64,000 nucleotides of DNA. Origin: SHWC01 sp050173345. Its GTDB lineage: Bacteria > Pseudomonadota > Alphaproteobacteria > UBA828. Below the pieces are notes generated by a model. That model worked only from the letters and a program-made list of their open reading frames with translations. It was not told the DNA's origin and ran no database searches. The translations under genes and the position numbers were made by a program. The stretch lies in NCBI GenBank assembly GCA_050173345.1, contig JBFXKW010000003.1, positions 226,187 through 290,186 on the forward strand, written 5' to 3'. How positions within the stretch are numbered: position 1 is the first letter of the stretch; every line of letters starts with the position of its first letter. Positions 51,822 to 64,000 of the stretch are shown piece by piece.

Positions 51822-52699
51822 CGGAGCGCCCCGATCCGCCCGGCGCGCCGCGTCGCCGGCAGCGGCGCCGGCAGCTCGTAGTCGAGCACGCTGACGAACT
51901 CGAGCCGGTGCCACTCGGCGTCCGGCCGCACGGTCGCGCTGCCGTCCAGGAGCTCGATCACGGTGCCGACCGGCAGGCCCGGCGGGATCAGGCCGCCCTC
52001 GCCCGAAGTCACCACCCTATCGCCCGGGTTGACCCGCGCCTCCGCCGCGAGGAATTCGAGGCGCGGCGTATCGGAGTTGTCGCCCGCCAGCACGGCGCGC
52101 TCGCGGCCGGGCTCGACGAAGACCGGCACGCGCGAATTGAGATCGGTGATCATCAGGACGCGCGCGCTGCTCGCGCCGACATCGACGATGCGGCCGATCA
52201 GCCCATGACCGCCGAGCACGGCTTGGCCCTTCTGGATGCCGTCGCGCGCGCCGGCGGCGAGCAGCGCGGTGCGCACGAACGGCCCGCCGGCCTCGCCAGC
52301 GATACGCGCCGTGACGAAGCTCGCCTGCGGGTCGGGCACCACGCTGAGCGTCTGGCGCAGCTCCTCGTTCTCGCGCTGGAGCCGCAGCGCGAGGGTCTGC
52401 CAGCGCATCAGCCGCTCGTTCGCCTGCTTGAGGGCGGCGTTCTCTTCCTGCAGGCTCGCAAAGGATTCGACCCGGTCGACCACGTCGGAAATGGTCGCGC
52501 TCGGCCGGGAGAAGAAGGAGACGATGGGGGTGACGGCGTCGGTGATGCCGGCCCGGATGCGCTCCAGCGCGCCCGGCTCGGACTGGCTGATGATCATGAG
52601 GCCGATCGCGATGGCGACGAGCAGCGCAAACGCGAACCGCTGGACCAGCACCCTCGCGGGCAGGATGAAAGAGAGCGGGCGTCCTCGGCCGAACCTCAC
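51818..52699 (-). CDS. mreC: cell-shape protein MreC
   Basis: 293 aa. One N-terminal membrane helix (VQRFAFALLVAIAIGLMIISQSEP) is followed by a coiled coil (residues about 75-120: SLQEENAALKQANERLMRWQ...) and the periplasmic two-barrel MreC domain with GLIGRIVDVGASSARVLMITDLNSRVPV and GDRVVTSGEGGLIPPGLPVG. It scaffolds the elongation complex by binding MreD and PBP2. 114 bases separate it from mreB. Confidence 0.95.
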   Translation of the reverse strand: MRFGRGRPLSFILPARVLVQRFAFALLVAIAIGLMIISQSEPGALERIRAGITDAVTPIVSFFSRPSATISDVVDRVESFASLQEENAALKQANERLMRWQTLALRLQRENEELRQTLSVVPDPQASFVTARIAGEAGGPFVRTALLAAGARDGIQKGQAVLGGHGLIGRIVDVGASSARVLMITDLNSRVPVFVEPGRERAVLAGDNSDTPRLEFLAAEARVNPGDRVVTSGEGGLIPPGLPVGTVIELLDGSATVRPDAEWHRLEFVSVLDYELPAPLPATRRAGRIGALR

Positions 52700-52813
52700 C
52701 GTCGTCTCACCAGCTCACGATCGAGAAGCCTTACTTCCCTGTTTTCCCCTGCCCCGACCCGAGCGTCGGAGCCCTGCCCGATGTAGAGGCCGCGCCTGAC
52801 TCGGCCGCCCCGA

Positions 52814-53854
<1,041 letters not shown>

Positions 53855-53950
53855 CGGATCTGATATCCCCTCGCCAGGAGGTCCAGAGTGGCGGCGCGGT
53901 GCCTGGCGTCGGCCGCGCCGCCCTTGGAATGGCCTCGAAGCCTCGCCGCG

Positions 53951-55504
<1,554 letters not shown>

Positions 55505-55591
55505 TGTCCTGATCCCCGGACTTGTAGCGTTTGACGACATCGGTTTGGCGAGGCTCCCCCAGGCGACCGACGCGTCACGCGCCGCGAACGC

Positions 55592-55708
55592 CTAGGGGCG
55601 GATAAGCAGGAGCCCGCCGAGACGCCCGGCCGCCGAGACGCGCGCGATCGCAACCGGCCGAACCAGGTTCGGCAGGCGCGAAACGCTCGGGCGACGGTCG
55701 GTCGTCAT
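55592..55708 (-). CDS. possible leucine leader peptide before leuA
   Basis: 38 codons (or 44 from an ATG at 55726) ending LGGLLLIRP, with three adjacent Leu codons near the stop, 87 bases upstream of leuA. Many alphaproteobacteria control leucine genes by ribosome-mediated attenuation with such a peptide. A GC-rich imperfect stem lies between the stop and leuA, but I could not define terminator and antiterminator forms. Low confidence: the frame is Arg-rich and may be chance. Confidence 0.35.
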   Translation of the reverse strand: MTTDRRPSVSRLPNLVRPVAIARVSAAGRLGGLLLIRP

Positions 55709-55967
55709 TGTCGTCACGCTTTGCATCCCAAGGACTTGGGTTCGCCGGCAGTCTGGTACAAGGCTGGTTAACACCGGGTTAACCAACCCCGCCGGCGCCC
55801 TCTCAAAGCCCGAATGGCCCATTAATACTTTGACTCGCGCCGATTCCGCAACAGCGATGACGGCGCAGGGTCTGGCTTGGCAGGATTTTTCGATGACCAA
55901 GGCCCGCGCCGGCCGCCCGCTACCGCGGCGGTAGCGGCAACCAGACCCGTCGTAGCTGCATAGCGTC
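55709..55967. other. intergenic region upstream of leuA
   Basis: Contains GTTAACC-type sequences around 55767-55785 that may be part of a promoter. I see no gene in it apart from the possible leader peptide nearby. Confidence 0.35.
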
Positions 55968-56279
55968 TCAAGCCGCCATCGGGCTTACATCGCGCTCGAT
56001 CTGCTTGCCGCTCTTACGGCGCGCCTCCATCAGATCGTACGCGATCTGCAACCGGAGGAAGAACCCCTCCGAGAGCCCGAAATACCGACACAGCCTGAGG
56101 TCGGTGTCGGCCGAGACGGCGCGCTTGCCGAGCACGATCTCGTTAATCCGGCGCGGCGACACCCGCAGTGCCCGCGCCAAGCCGTTCTGGGAGAGCCCAA
56201 AGGGCTCGATGAACTCCTCGAGCAGAATCTCGCCGGGGTGCGGGTTATCAGGAAGCGCTTTCGAGGTGCGGCTCAGCAT
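55968..56279 (-). CDS. higA: HigA-family antitoxin
   Basis: 103 aa. The family signature NPHPGEILLEEFIEPFGLSQNGLARALRVSPRRINEIVLGKRAVSADTDLRLCRYFGLSEGFFLRLQ is intact, with the helix-turn-helix at about 28-50. HigA neutralises HigB and represses the operon. It lies 18 bases after higB, toxin first, the normal order for this family. A palindromic operator is found upstream of higB. Confidence 0.92.
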   Translation of the reverse strand: MLSRTSKALPDNPHPGEILLEEFIEPFGLSQNGLARALRVSPRRINEIVLGKRAVSADTDLRLCRYFGLSEGFFLRLQIAYDLMEARRKSGKQIERDVSPMAA

Positions 56280-56297
56280 CGTCGGCCTTCATCCCGC

Positions 56298-56579
56298 TCA
56301 GTGATAATCCACGATCTCGACCCGCTCGGCCCTGTCGCCTTTCCAGACGAAGCACAGGCGAAACTGGTCGTTTACACGGATGCTGTGCTGTCCTTTCCGG
56401 TCGCCGAACAACGCTTCCAGCCGATTGTTCGGCGGAATCCGCAGATCATTCAAAGTTCGGGCGGCATCCAGCAGGCGGAGCTTCTTGAGCGCCTGCCGCT
56501 GCACGTCCAGCCCGAACCTCCGAACCGGCAAGCCCAGCCAGATCCGTTCCGTGTCGCGATCGCGAAAGCTCGCGATCAT
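56298..56579 (-). CDS. higB: HigB/RelE-type toxin
   Basis: 93 aa. The pattern IASFRDRDTERIWLG, VQRQALKKLRLLDAARTLNDLRIPPNNRLEALFGDRKGQHSIRVNDQFRLCFVWKGDRAERVEIVDYH matches the HigB-like RelE/ParE superfamily, including the conserved IRVNDQFRLCF strand and terminal DYH. Such toxins cleave mRNA at the ribosome. Higb and higA are a typical toxin-antitoxin pair in chromosomal intergenic position between leuA and ilvC, so they were probably acquired. Confidence 0.9.
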   Translation of the reverse strand: MIASFRDRDTERIWLGLPVRRFGLDVQRQALKKLRLLDAARTLNDLRIPPNNRLEALFGDRKGQHSIRVNDQFRLCFVWKGDRAERVEIVDYH

Positions 56580-56588
56580 CCGGCTACT

Positions 56589-56628
56589 ATAACGCGCCGC
56601 GTTATGGATATATAACGCATAGCGTCAT
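56589..56628. promoter_or_regulatory. palindromic operator of higBA
   Basis: ATAACGCG-C-CGCGTTAT at 56589-56605 is a perfect 8-bp inverted repeat. A second, imperfect site ATAACGC-ATA-GCGTCAT lies at 56612-56628. They sit 10-49 bases upstream of the higB start and overlap the expected promoter, as for HigA autorepression. Confidence 0.75.
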
Positions 56629-56699
56629 AGGGAGCAAGGCTCGGGAGAGGCCGCCTACTGCGCGGCGCCCCCTCCGAGCCCATCGCCCTCTCGTTCTCT

Positions 56700-57719
56700 C
56701 TAGTTCCGGCTCTTGTCGACCAGGCGGTTCTGGCCGATCCAGGGCATCATGGCGCGGAGCTTCTCGCCGACCTCCTCGACCGGGTGCTCGGCGGCGCGCC
56801 GGCGCATCGCCTTGAACGAGGCCTGGCCACCGGCGTTCTCCAGCATCCACTCGGTGGTAAACTTGCCGGACTGGATCTCGGCGAGGATCTGCTTCATGCG
56901 CGCGCGCGTACCCTCGTCGATGACGCGGGGCCCGCGCGTATAGTCGCCATACTCCGCCGTGTTCGAGATCGAGTAGCGCATGTTGGCGATGCCGCCCTCG
57001 TAGATCAGGTCGACGATCAGCTTGACCTCGTGCAGGCACTCGAAATAGGCCATCTCGGGCGCGTAGCCGGCTTCGACCAGCGTCTCGAAGGCGTTGGTGA
57101 TCAGCGAGGTGAGGCCGCCGCACAGCACCACCTGCTCGCCGAACAGGTCGGTCTCGACCTCCTCGCGGAAGCTGGTCTCGATCACGCCCGAGCGGCCGCC
57201 GCCGATCGCCGACGCATAGGAGAGGCCGATCTCGTGCGCGTTGCCCGAGGCGTTCTGCGCGACCGCGAGCAGGCAGGGCACGCCGCCGCCGCGCTGATAC
57301 TCGGAGCGCACGGTATGGCCCGGACCTTTCGGCGCGACCATGAAGACGTCGAGGTCCGGCCTGGGCTCGATCAGCCGGTAGTGGATGTTGAGGCCGTGCG
57401 CGAAGGCAAGCGCGGCGCCCTGCTTCATGTTGGCCGCCAGATGATCGGCGTAGAGATGGCGCTGCAATTCGTCGGGCGTCAGGATCATCAGCACGTCGGC
57501 CCAGCGCGCCGCATCCGCCGCCTCGAGCACCTTGAACTGCGCATCCGCCGCCTTCTTGGCGCTCGGCGAGCCGGCGCGCAAGCCCACCGCGACCTCCTTC
57601 ACGCCCGAATCGCGCAGGTTGTTGGCGTGGGCGAAGCCCTGGCTGCCATAGCCGACGATGGCGACCTTCTTCGACTTGATCAGATTGAGATCGGCATCCC
57701 GATCATAGTAGACGCGCAT
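56700..57719 (-). CDS. ilvC: ketol-acid reductoisomerase (class I)
   Basis: 339 aa, the short bacterial class I length. The Rossmann motif VAIVGYGSQGFAHANNLRDSG is at about 19-39; the metal-binding region includes CHEVKLIVDLIYEGG and the glutamate helix EETSFREEVETDLFGEQ. It catalyses the second common step of valine and isoleucine synthesis with NADPH and magnesium. It lies 47 bases after ilvN in a leftward ilvB-ilvN-ilvC series, the usual order. Confidence 0.97.
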   Translation of the reverse strand: MRVYYDRDADLNLIKSKKVAIVGYGSQGFAHANNLRDSGVKEVAVGLRAGSPSAKKAADAQFKVLEAADAARWADVLMILTPDELQRHLYADHLAANMKQGAALAFAHGLNIHYRLIEPRPDLDVFMVAPKGPGHTVRSEYQRGGGVPCLLAVAQNASGNAHEIGLSYASAIGGGRSGVIETSFREEVETDLFGEQVVLCGGLTSLITNAFETLVEAGYAPEMAYFECLHEVKLIVDLIYEGGIANMRYSISNTAEYGDYTRGPRVIDEGTRARMKQILAEIQSGKFTTEWMLENAGGQASFKAMRRRAAEHPVEEVGEKLRAMMPWIGQNRLVDKSRN

Positions 57720-57766
57720 GGCTCCTCTCCCATTTCTTGACGATGCACGCCGGCGCTGCGGCGCGA

Positions 57767-58300
57767 TCAGATTCCTTCGGTCCCGCGCGACATGGCGACG
57801 ACGCCGGTGCGCGAGATTTCGATCAGCCCGAGCGGCTCCATCAGCCTGATGAAGGCGTCGATCTTGTCGGGCCGCCCGGTCATCTCGAACACGAACGAGG
57901 CGTTGGTCGAATCCACCACATGGGCGCGGAAGATGTCCGCGATGCGCAAGGATTCGACGCGCTTCTCTCCGGTGCCTACCACCTTGAGGAGCGCGATCTC
58001 GCGCTCGATATGCGGCCCCTCGACGGTCAGATCGTGCACCTTGTGCACCGGCACCAGCCGATCGAGCTGGTTCTTGATCTGCTCGATCACCATGCGCGAG
58101 CCGGTGGTGACCAGGTTGATGCGCGACAGCCCCTGCGCGCGGTCCACCTCGGCGACGGTCAGGCTCTCGATGTTGTAGCCGCGGCCCGAGAACAGCCCGA
58201 TGACGCGCGCGAGCACGCCCGGCTCGTTCGCGACCAGCACGGAGAAGGTATGGCGCTCGACGGCCTCATCGGGCGCGCTCGAATAGACGGCGCTCGTCAT
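57767..58300 (-). CDS. ilvN: acetolactate synthase small (regulatory) subunit
   Basis: 177 aa with an N-terminal ACT domain (HTFSVLVANEPGVLARVIGLFSGRGYNIESLTVAEVD) followed by a second ACT-like half. It binds valine and activates the large subunit IlvB. Nineteen bases separate it from the end of ilvB, so they are co-transcribed. Confidence 0.95.
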   Translation of the reverse strand: MTSAVYSSAPDEAVERHTFSVLVANEPGVLARVIGLFSGRGYNIESLTVAEVDRAQGLSRINLVTTGSRMVIEQIKNQLDRLVPVHKVHDLTVEGPHIEREIALLKVVGTGEKRVESLRIADIFRAHVVDSTNASFVFEMTGRPDKIDAFIRLMEPLGLIEISRTGVVAMSRGTEGI

Positions 58301-58319
58301 CGTGCGACGCTCCGGCGGC

Positions 58320-60110
<1,791 letters not shown>

Positions 60111-60205
60111 GATGCTCCTCCTAAAAAGACATACGGGCGCGTCGGCCAAGCCGGTCCCGGCTGCCCGCACCCCCCGTCATTGCTTCGCGAGCGAAGCCCC
60201 GCACC

Positions 60206-61192
60206 CTAATCCCCCGATTCGGGGTGGTCAATACCGAGGCCGGCGGCCACGATCCGCACGATATCCCCAATCATGTCAGGGCCATAGAGCCCGGCGATGC
60301 GGCGTGCGCCGGGCAGTTGGTGGCGGAACCAGGTCTGCTGGCGCTTGGCGTATTGGCGCGTCGCGGCCTGGGCGTCGCGCACCGCGTGTTCGAGCGTGGC
60401 GCGGCCGGCCAGATAGGCGCCGAGCTCGCGCACGCCGAGCGCCTTCATCGCCGGCAAGGCGGGATCGAGCCCGAGCGCGAGCAGCGCCTCGACCTCCTTG
60501 ACCGCGCCCTGCTCGATCATGACGAGGAAGCGGGCGTCGCAGGCCGCGCGCAGCGCCGCGCGCGGCGGCTCCAGCACCAGGCACGCCACGCGCCCCCGAT
60601 AGGGGCCGCTGCCGCCCGCGCCCTGGAACGCCGCGAGCGACCGCCCGGTCGCCTCGATGACCTCCAAGGCGCGGATCAGGCGTTGGGTGTCACTCGGCCG
60701 CAGACGCGCCGCCATCTCGGGGTCGCGCTCGGCGAGCCGCGCGAAGACCGCGGCGCTGCCGCCTTCGTCACGCAGCGCCTTGACCGCGGCCTTGATCGCG
60801 GCCGGCACCGCCGGCACCTCGGACAGCCCGTCGAGCAGCGCGCGCAGATAGAGCCCGGTGCCGCCGACGACGATCGGCAGCCGGTTGCCTGCGCGCGCCT
60901 CGGCGATGGCGCCGAGCGCGGCCTCGCGCCAGCGTCCGGCGCTGCACCGTTCGGCAGCAGACAAGAAACCGTAGAGCCGGTGCGGCACGCGCGCCATCGC
61001 CTCGTCCGAGGGCCGCGCGCTCAGAATCTTCAGCTCGCGATAGGCCTGCATGCTGTCGGCGTTGATGACCGTGCCGCCGAAGCGTTCGGCGAGCGCGAGC
61101 GCGAGCGCCGACTTGCCGCACGCGGTCGGCCCGCCGATCACGACCAGCCGGTCGTCGCCCGCCGCATTGTCAGCCTGCCCGCTCATCGCCAT
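60206..61192 (-). CDS. miaA: tRNA dimethylallyltransferase MiaA
   Basis: 328 aa. The P-loop GGPTACGKSALALALAERF lies at about 20-38, with NADSMQAYREL and DPALPAMKALGVREL further on. It isopentenylates A37 of tRNAs reading U-starting codons. Eleven bases separate its start from the divergent serB start, so both promoters must be very close. Order is typical of several alphaproteobacteria. Confidence 0.96.
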   Translation of the reverse strand: MAMSGQADNAAGDDRLVVIGGPTACGKSALALALAERFGGTVINADSMQAYRELKILSARPSDEAMARVPHRLYGFLSAAERCSAGRWREAALGAIAEARAGNRLPIVVGGTGLYLRALLDGLSEVPAVPAAIKAAVKALRDEGGSAAVFARLAERDPEMAARLRPSDTQRLIRALEVIEATGRSLAAFQGAGGSGPYRGRVACLVLEPPRAALRAACDARFLVMIEQGAVKEVEALLALGLDPALPAMKALGVRELGAYLAGRATLEHAVRDAQAATRQYAKRQQTWFRHQLPGARRIAGLYGPDMIGDIVRIVAAGLGIDHPESGD

Positions 61193-61203
61193 GATCGCCC
61201 GCC

Positions 61204-62103
61204 ATGTCGCACGCGCTCACCCTCATCGTCGATCCCGCCGGCCCGCCGCTCGAGGCCAATCATGTCACGGCGGCGCGCGACGCGCTCGCCGCTTCCGGCG
61301 CGAAGGCCGGCGCGCCCGACTGGCTCGGCGACGGCATCGCCTGCGACCTGCCGTTCTCGGGGCTCGCCGCGAGCGAGGCCGAGCGCGTTGCGAGAGCCGC
61401 GCTCGCCGGCCTGTCCATCGATCTCGCCGCGCAGCCCGTCGCAGGCCGGTGCAAGCGCCTGCTCATCGCCGACATGGATTCGACCATCATCAATGTCGAG
61501 TGCATCGACGAGCTGGCCGACCATCTCGGCATCAAGCCGCGCGTCGCCGCCATCACGGAGCGCGCCATGAGGGGCGAGCTCGATTTCGCGAGCGCGCTGA
61601 CCGAACGGGTGGCCCTGCTGGCGGGCCTGCCGGAGGGGGTGATCGAGACCATATGGCGCGAGCGGGTGAGGCTCAACCCCGGCGCCCGCGAGCTGGTCGC
61701 GACCATGCGCGCGCATGGCGCCTACACCTTGCTCGTCTCGGGCGGCTTCAGCCAGTTCACCGGGCGCGTGCGCGAGGCGGCCGGCTTCGACGAGGACCGC
61801 GCCAACCGGCTGATCGTGACGGACGGAAAGCTCTCGGGCACGGTGGCGCAACCCATCCTCGGCGCCGGCGCCAAGCTCGACGCCCTCAAGCAGGCCACCG
61901 CCGCACGCGGCCTCGGCGCCGATGCGGCGCTCGCGGTCGGCGACGGCGCCAACGACGCCGCCATGATCGAGGCCGCCGGCCTCGGCGTCGCCTATCACGC
62001 CAAGCCGATCCTCAGGCGCGCGGCGCGGGCGATCGTCGATCATGGCGACCTCACCGCATTGCTCTACCTGCAAGGCTATCGGAAAGAATCGTTCCGGCGC
62101 TGA
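61204..62103 (+). CDS. serB: phosphoserine phosphatase SerB
   Basis: 299 aa. The N-terminal part is a variant ACT-like region, followed by the HAD domain with the catalytic Asp90 and Asp92 in ADMDSTI, then INVECIDELAD, LLVSGGFSQFTGR and GDGANDAAMI. It makes serine from O-phosphoserine. It is divergent from miaA. A single REP-like copy lies just past its stop. Confidence 0.95.
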   Translation: MSHALTLIVDPAGPPLEANHVTAARDALAASGAKAGAPDWLGDGIACDLPFSGLAASEAERVARAALAGLSIDLAAQPVAGRCKRLLIADMDSTIINVECIDELADHLGIKPRVAAITERAMRGELDFASALTERVALLAGLPEGVIETIWRERVRLNPGARELVATMRAHGAYTLLVSGGFSQFTGRVREAAGFDEDRANRLIVTDGKLSGTVAQPILGAGAKLDALKQATAARGLGADAALAVGDGANDAAMIEAAGLGVAYHAKPILRRAARAIVDHGDLTALLYLQGYRKESFRR

Positions 62104-62109
62104 AGCGGC

Positions 62110-62137
62110 GCGCCTCAAGTAGCGAAGCGATAGGCGC
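62110..62137. repeat. single REP-like palindrome, exact inverse of the rodA-side copy
   Basis: 28 nt identical to the reverse complement of 48123-48150. It lies between the stops of serB and the protease gene, which converge here, a typical REP location. An A-run follows. Confidence 0.85.
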
Positions 62138-62163
62138 GAAAAAAAGACCAAGGCGCGCGGGTC

Positions 62164-63711
62164 TTACCCCCTCGGCGAGCCGTCCTCGGGGTCGATGACG
62201 ACCATCTCGCGCTCGTTGGCGCGCTGGCGCAGCACGACCACCGGCCCGCCCGAGCGCTTTTCGAGCGCGGTGCGCAAATCTTCGAGGTCCATGATGATCT
62301 GCCGGTCGAGCTCGATGATCAGGTCGCCCGGCAACAGCGCATCCAAGTCGGTGCTGGGCCCGGCGGAGTCGACCACGACGACGCCGCGTACACCCATCGG
62401 CAGGCCGAGATCGACGCGCAGCTCGGGGGTGAGATCGGCGAGCGTGACCCCGAGGGCGTCATAGCGCTCGGTCGTGAGACCCGAGCCTCGATTATCATGC
62501 GGCCGCGGCGGCGGCGCCTCGGAGAGCGACACTTCGCTCTGCTCATAATCCTCCAGGCGCGCGACCGCGACCTTGAGGGTGGTTTCCTTGCGATCGCGCC
62601 AGATCACGACATCGACGTTCCTGCCCACCTCGGTATCGGCGGCGATGCGCGGCAGGTCGCGCCTTCCGGCGATCCGCTTGCCGTCGAAACGCAGGATCAC
62701 GTCGCCCGGCTTGATGCCCGCCGCCGCCGCCGGCCCGCCCTCGATCACGCCGGCAACGAGCGCGCCAGTCGTCTTGCCAAGCCCGAGCCGGCGCGCGAGA
62801 TCGTCCGAGACGGATTGGATGCGCACGCCGATCCAGCCGCGCCGCGTCTTGCCGTATTTCCTGAGCTGCTCGATCACCGGCTTGGCGATCGCGGACGGCG
62901 TGGCGAAGCCGATGCCGACGCTGCCGCCGGATGGCGAATAGATCAGCGTATTGACGCCGATCACGCCGCCATCGATGTCGAACATCGGGCCGCCCGAATT
63001 GCCCCGGTTGATCGGCGCGTCGGTCTGTAGGAAATCGTCATAGGGCCCGGCGTTGATGTCGCGCCCGCGTGCGGAGAGGATGCCGGCCGAGACCGAATTG
63101 CCGAGGCCGAACGGGTTGCCGATCGCGATGATCCAATCGCCGACCCTGGCCTTGTCGGAATCGCCGAACTTGACATAGGGCAGCGGCTGGCCGGCCTCGA
63201 CCTTGAGCAGCGCGAGGTCGGTCTTGCTGTCGCGCCCGACGACCTTGGCCTTGAGGCGGGTGCCGTCGTCGAGCACCACGCTGATGTCCTCCGCATCGGC
63301 GATGACGTGATTGTTGGTCACGACATAGCCGGTCGCATCGATGATGAAGCCGGAGCCGAGCGAGGCCGCCGGAAACAGCTCGCCGTAGGGCGGCTCGCCG
63401 CCCTGCCCCTCAGGGCCGAAATATTCGAAGAACTCGTCCTCCGGCGCGCCGCGCGGGATCTCCTCGAGCTCGTCGCCCTGGCGCGGCGGGGCATCGCCGC
63501 TCGGCCGGGAGGTCGAGGCGATATTCACGACCGCGGGCGTCAGCCGCTCGACCAGGTCGGCGAAGCCTTCGATCGGCGCGCCGCGGCCCGCCGCTTGCGC
63601 CGGCAGCGCGAGCATCCAGGCGAACGCGAGCGCCAGCACGAAAGCGAACGCGCCGGCCGGCCAGCGCCGGAGGCTCGGGCGCAACAGAGAGGCGCGCTGT
63701 GGAGAAGGCAT
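62164..63711 (-). CDS. DegP/DegQ-type periplasmic serine protease
   Basis: 515 aa from the ATG at 63711, the start that fits a signal peptide (RWPAGAFAFVLALAFAWMLALPAQA); an ATG at 63750 is also possible. The trypsin-like domain has the triad His135 (TNNHVIAD), Asp165 (DSKTDLALL) and Ser239 (NRGNSGGPMF). Two PDZ domains follow at about 270-370 and 420-510. It should degrade or refold damaged envelope proteins. I cannot separate DegP from DegQ by sequence alone. Confidence 0.93.
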   Translation of the reverse strand: MPSPQRASLLRPSLRRWPAGAFAFVLALAFAWMLALPAQAAGRGAPIEGFADLVERLTPAVVNIASTSRPSGDAPPRQGDELEEIPRGAPEDEFFEYFGPEGQGGEPPYGELFPAASLGSGFIIDATGYVVTNNHVIADAEDISVVLDDGTRLKAKVVGRDSKTDLALLKVEAGQPLPYVKFGDSDKARVGDWIIAIGNPFGLGNSVSAGILSARGRDINAGPYDDFLQTDAPINRGNSGGPMFDIDGGVIGVNTLIYSPSGGSVGIGFATPSAIAKPVIEQLRKYGKTRRGWIGVRIQSVSDDLARRLGLGKTTGALVAGVIEGGPAAAAGIKPGDVILRFDGKRIAGRRDLPRIAADTEVGRNVDVVIWRDRKETTLKVAVARLEDYEQSEVSLSEAPPPRPHDNRGSGLTTERYDALGVTLADLTPELRVDLGLPMGVRGVVVVDSAGPSTDLDALLPGDLIIELDRQIIMDLEDLRTALEKRSGGPVVVLRQRANEREMVVIDPEDGSPRG

Positions 63712-63837
63712 GGATCGAAACCCGTGGCCGGCATGCGTGCGACGGTGCATCGCATGTATGTCAGCTAGACCATAGGGCACGCCGGCCCGCTTGAGAAGCA
63801 CCGCACCCGGTGCCGGCGGCCCGCCTGGAGCACGATC

Positions 63838-63952
63838 CGATCAGGTTGACCCAACCTGATCGATGAATCCCGTTCTAACTTGTTGAGTAGAGCAGGATTC
63901 ACGTTTTGGATGGAATCGCTTCGCGATCCATCTCAAACGATGCTGCTCTAGG
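63838..63952. repeat. two hairpins of a dispersed alphaproteobacterial-type repeat
   Basis: A perfect 10-bp stem (63838-63847 with 63853-63862, arms CGATCAGGTT/AACCTGATCG) and a second palindromic segment around GGATGGAATCGCTTCGCGATCCATC (about 63917-63941) lie in the otherwise gene-free end of the window. Sequences of this kind are scattered in many alphaproteobacterial genomes; this one is probably a dispersed intergenic repeat unit. Confidence 0.55.
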
Positions 63953-64000
63953 GTGCGGACTCAATTGAGCCACCAGAGGAGGGTTGCGGCGATCAGCACG

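Overview
The window reads as chromosome from a high-GC alphaproteobacterium. The right part (about 46.8-64 kb) is ordinary backbone: a cell-shape cluster (mreB, mreC, mreD, mrdA, rodA), branched-chain amino acid genes (leuA, ilvC, ilvN, ilvB), miaA, serB and a DegP/DegQ-type protease. This gene order recalls Rhodospirillales-like alphaproteobacteria, but I could not test that.

The left part (1 to about 46.87 kb) is an integrated mobile element. Its right end sits in a tRNA-Lys(CUU) gene, where the 3' end of a large serine recombinase gene (45263-46867) runs 42 bases into the tRNA on the opposite strand. The left end lies outside the window. The element carries plasmid/ICE-type genes: a ParB-like protein (cut by the window start), DUF2958, a MobC-like protein and relaxase with a hairpin-rich region upstream (candidate oriT), an SprT-like protein, DUF736, a VirD4/TraG-like coupling ATPase, an SpoVK/CbbX-like AAA+ protein, ArdC antirestriction, a tyrosine recombinase and a serine resolvase. 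I saw no mating-pair formation (VirB/Trb) genes here.

The main cargo (2.6-19.1 kb) is a DNA phosphorothioation (Dnd) defence island. dndB-dndC-dndD-dndE run leftward and dndA runs rightward from a shared 71-bp intergenic region. dndA is followed by four tightly packed genes: a PLD-nuclease/SF2 helicase, a small protein, an SMC-like ATPase and a 153-aa protein. No dndFGH restriction genes are visible; the four genes look like a Pbe-type effector module (assignment from memory). Beside them are a phosphorothioation-associated methyltransferase, a four-helix membrane protein, an HNH nuclease fused to a MazG-like NTP pyrophosphohydrolase, a HIT protein, and a GIY-YIG plus DGQHR (DndB-like) pair whose base composition looks more AT-rich than its neighbours.

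The 26.6-30.7 kb stretch is a second cargo pocket with unrecognised genes, bracketed by two families of direct repeats and holding a resolvase remnant. The 36.8-45.3 kb stretch holds two recombinases, small hypothetical genes, six GTATG direct repeats with an exact 12-bp period, and a secreted seven-repeat beta-propeller protein.

The backbone also contains a higBA toxin-antitoxin pair with a clear palindromic operator, a possible leucine leader peptide before leuA, and a REP-like 28-nt palindrome present five times after rodA and once, exactly inverted, between serB and the protease gene.
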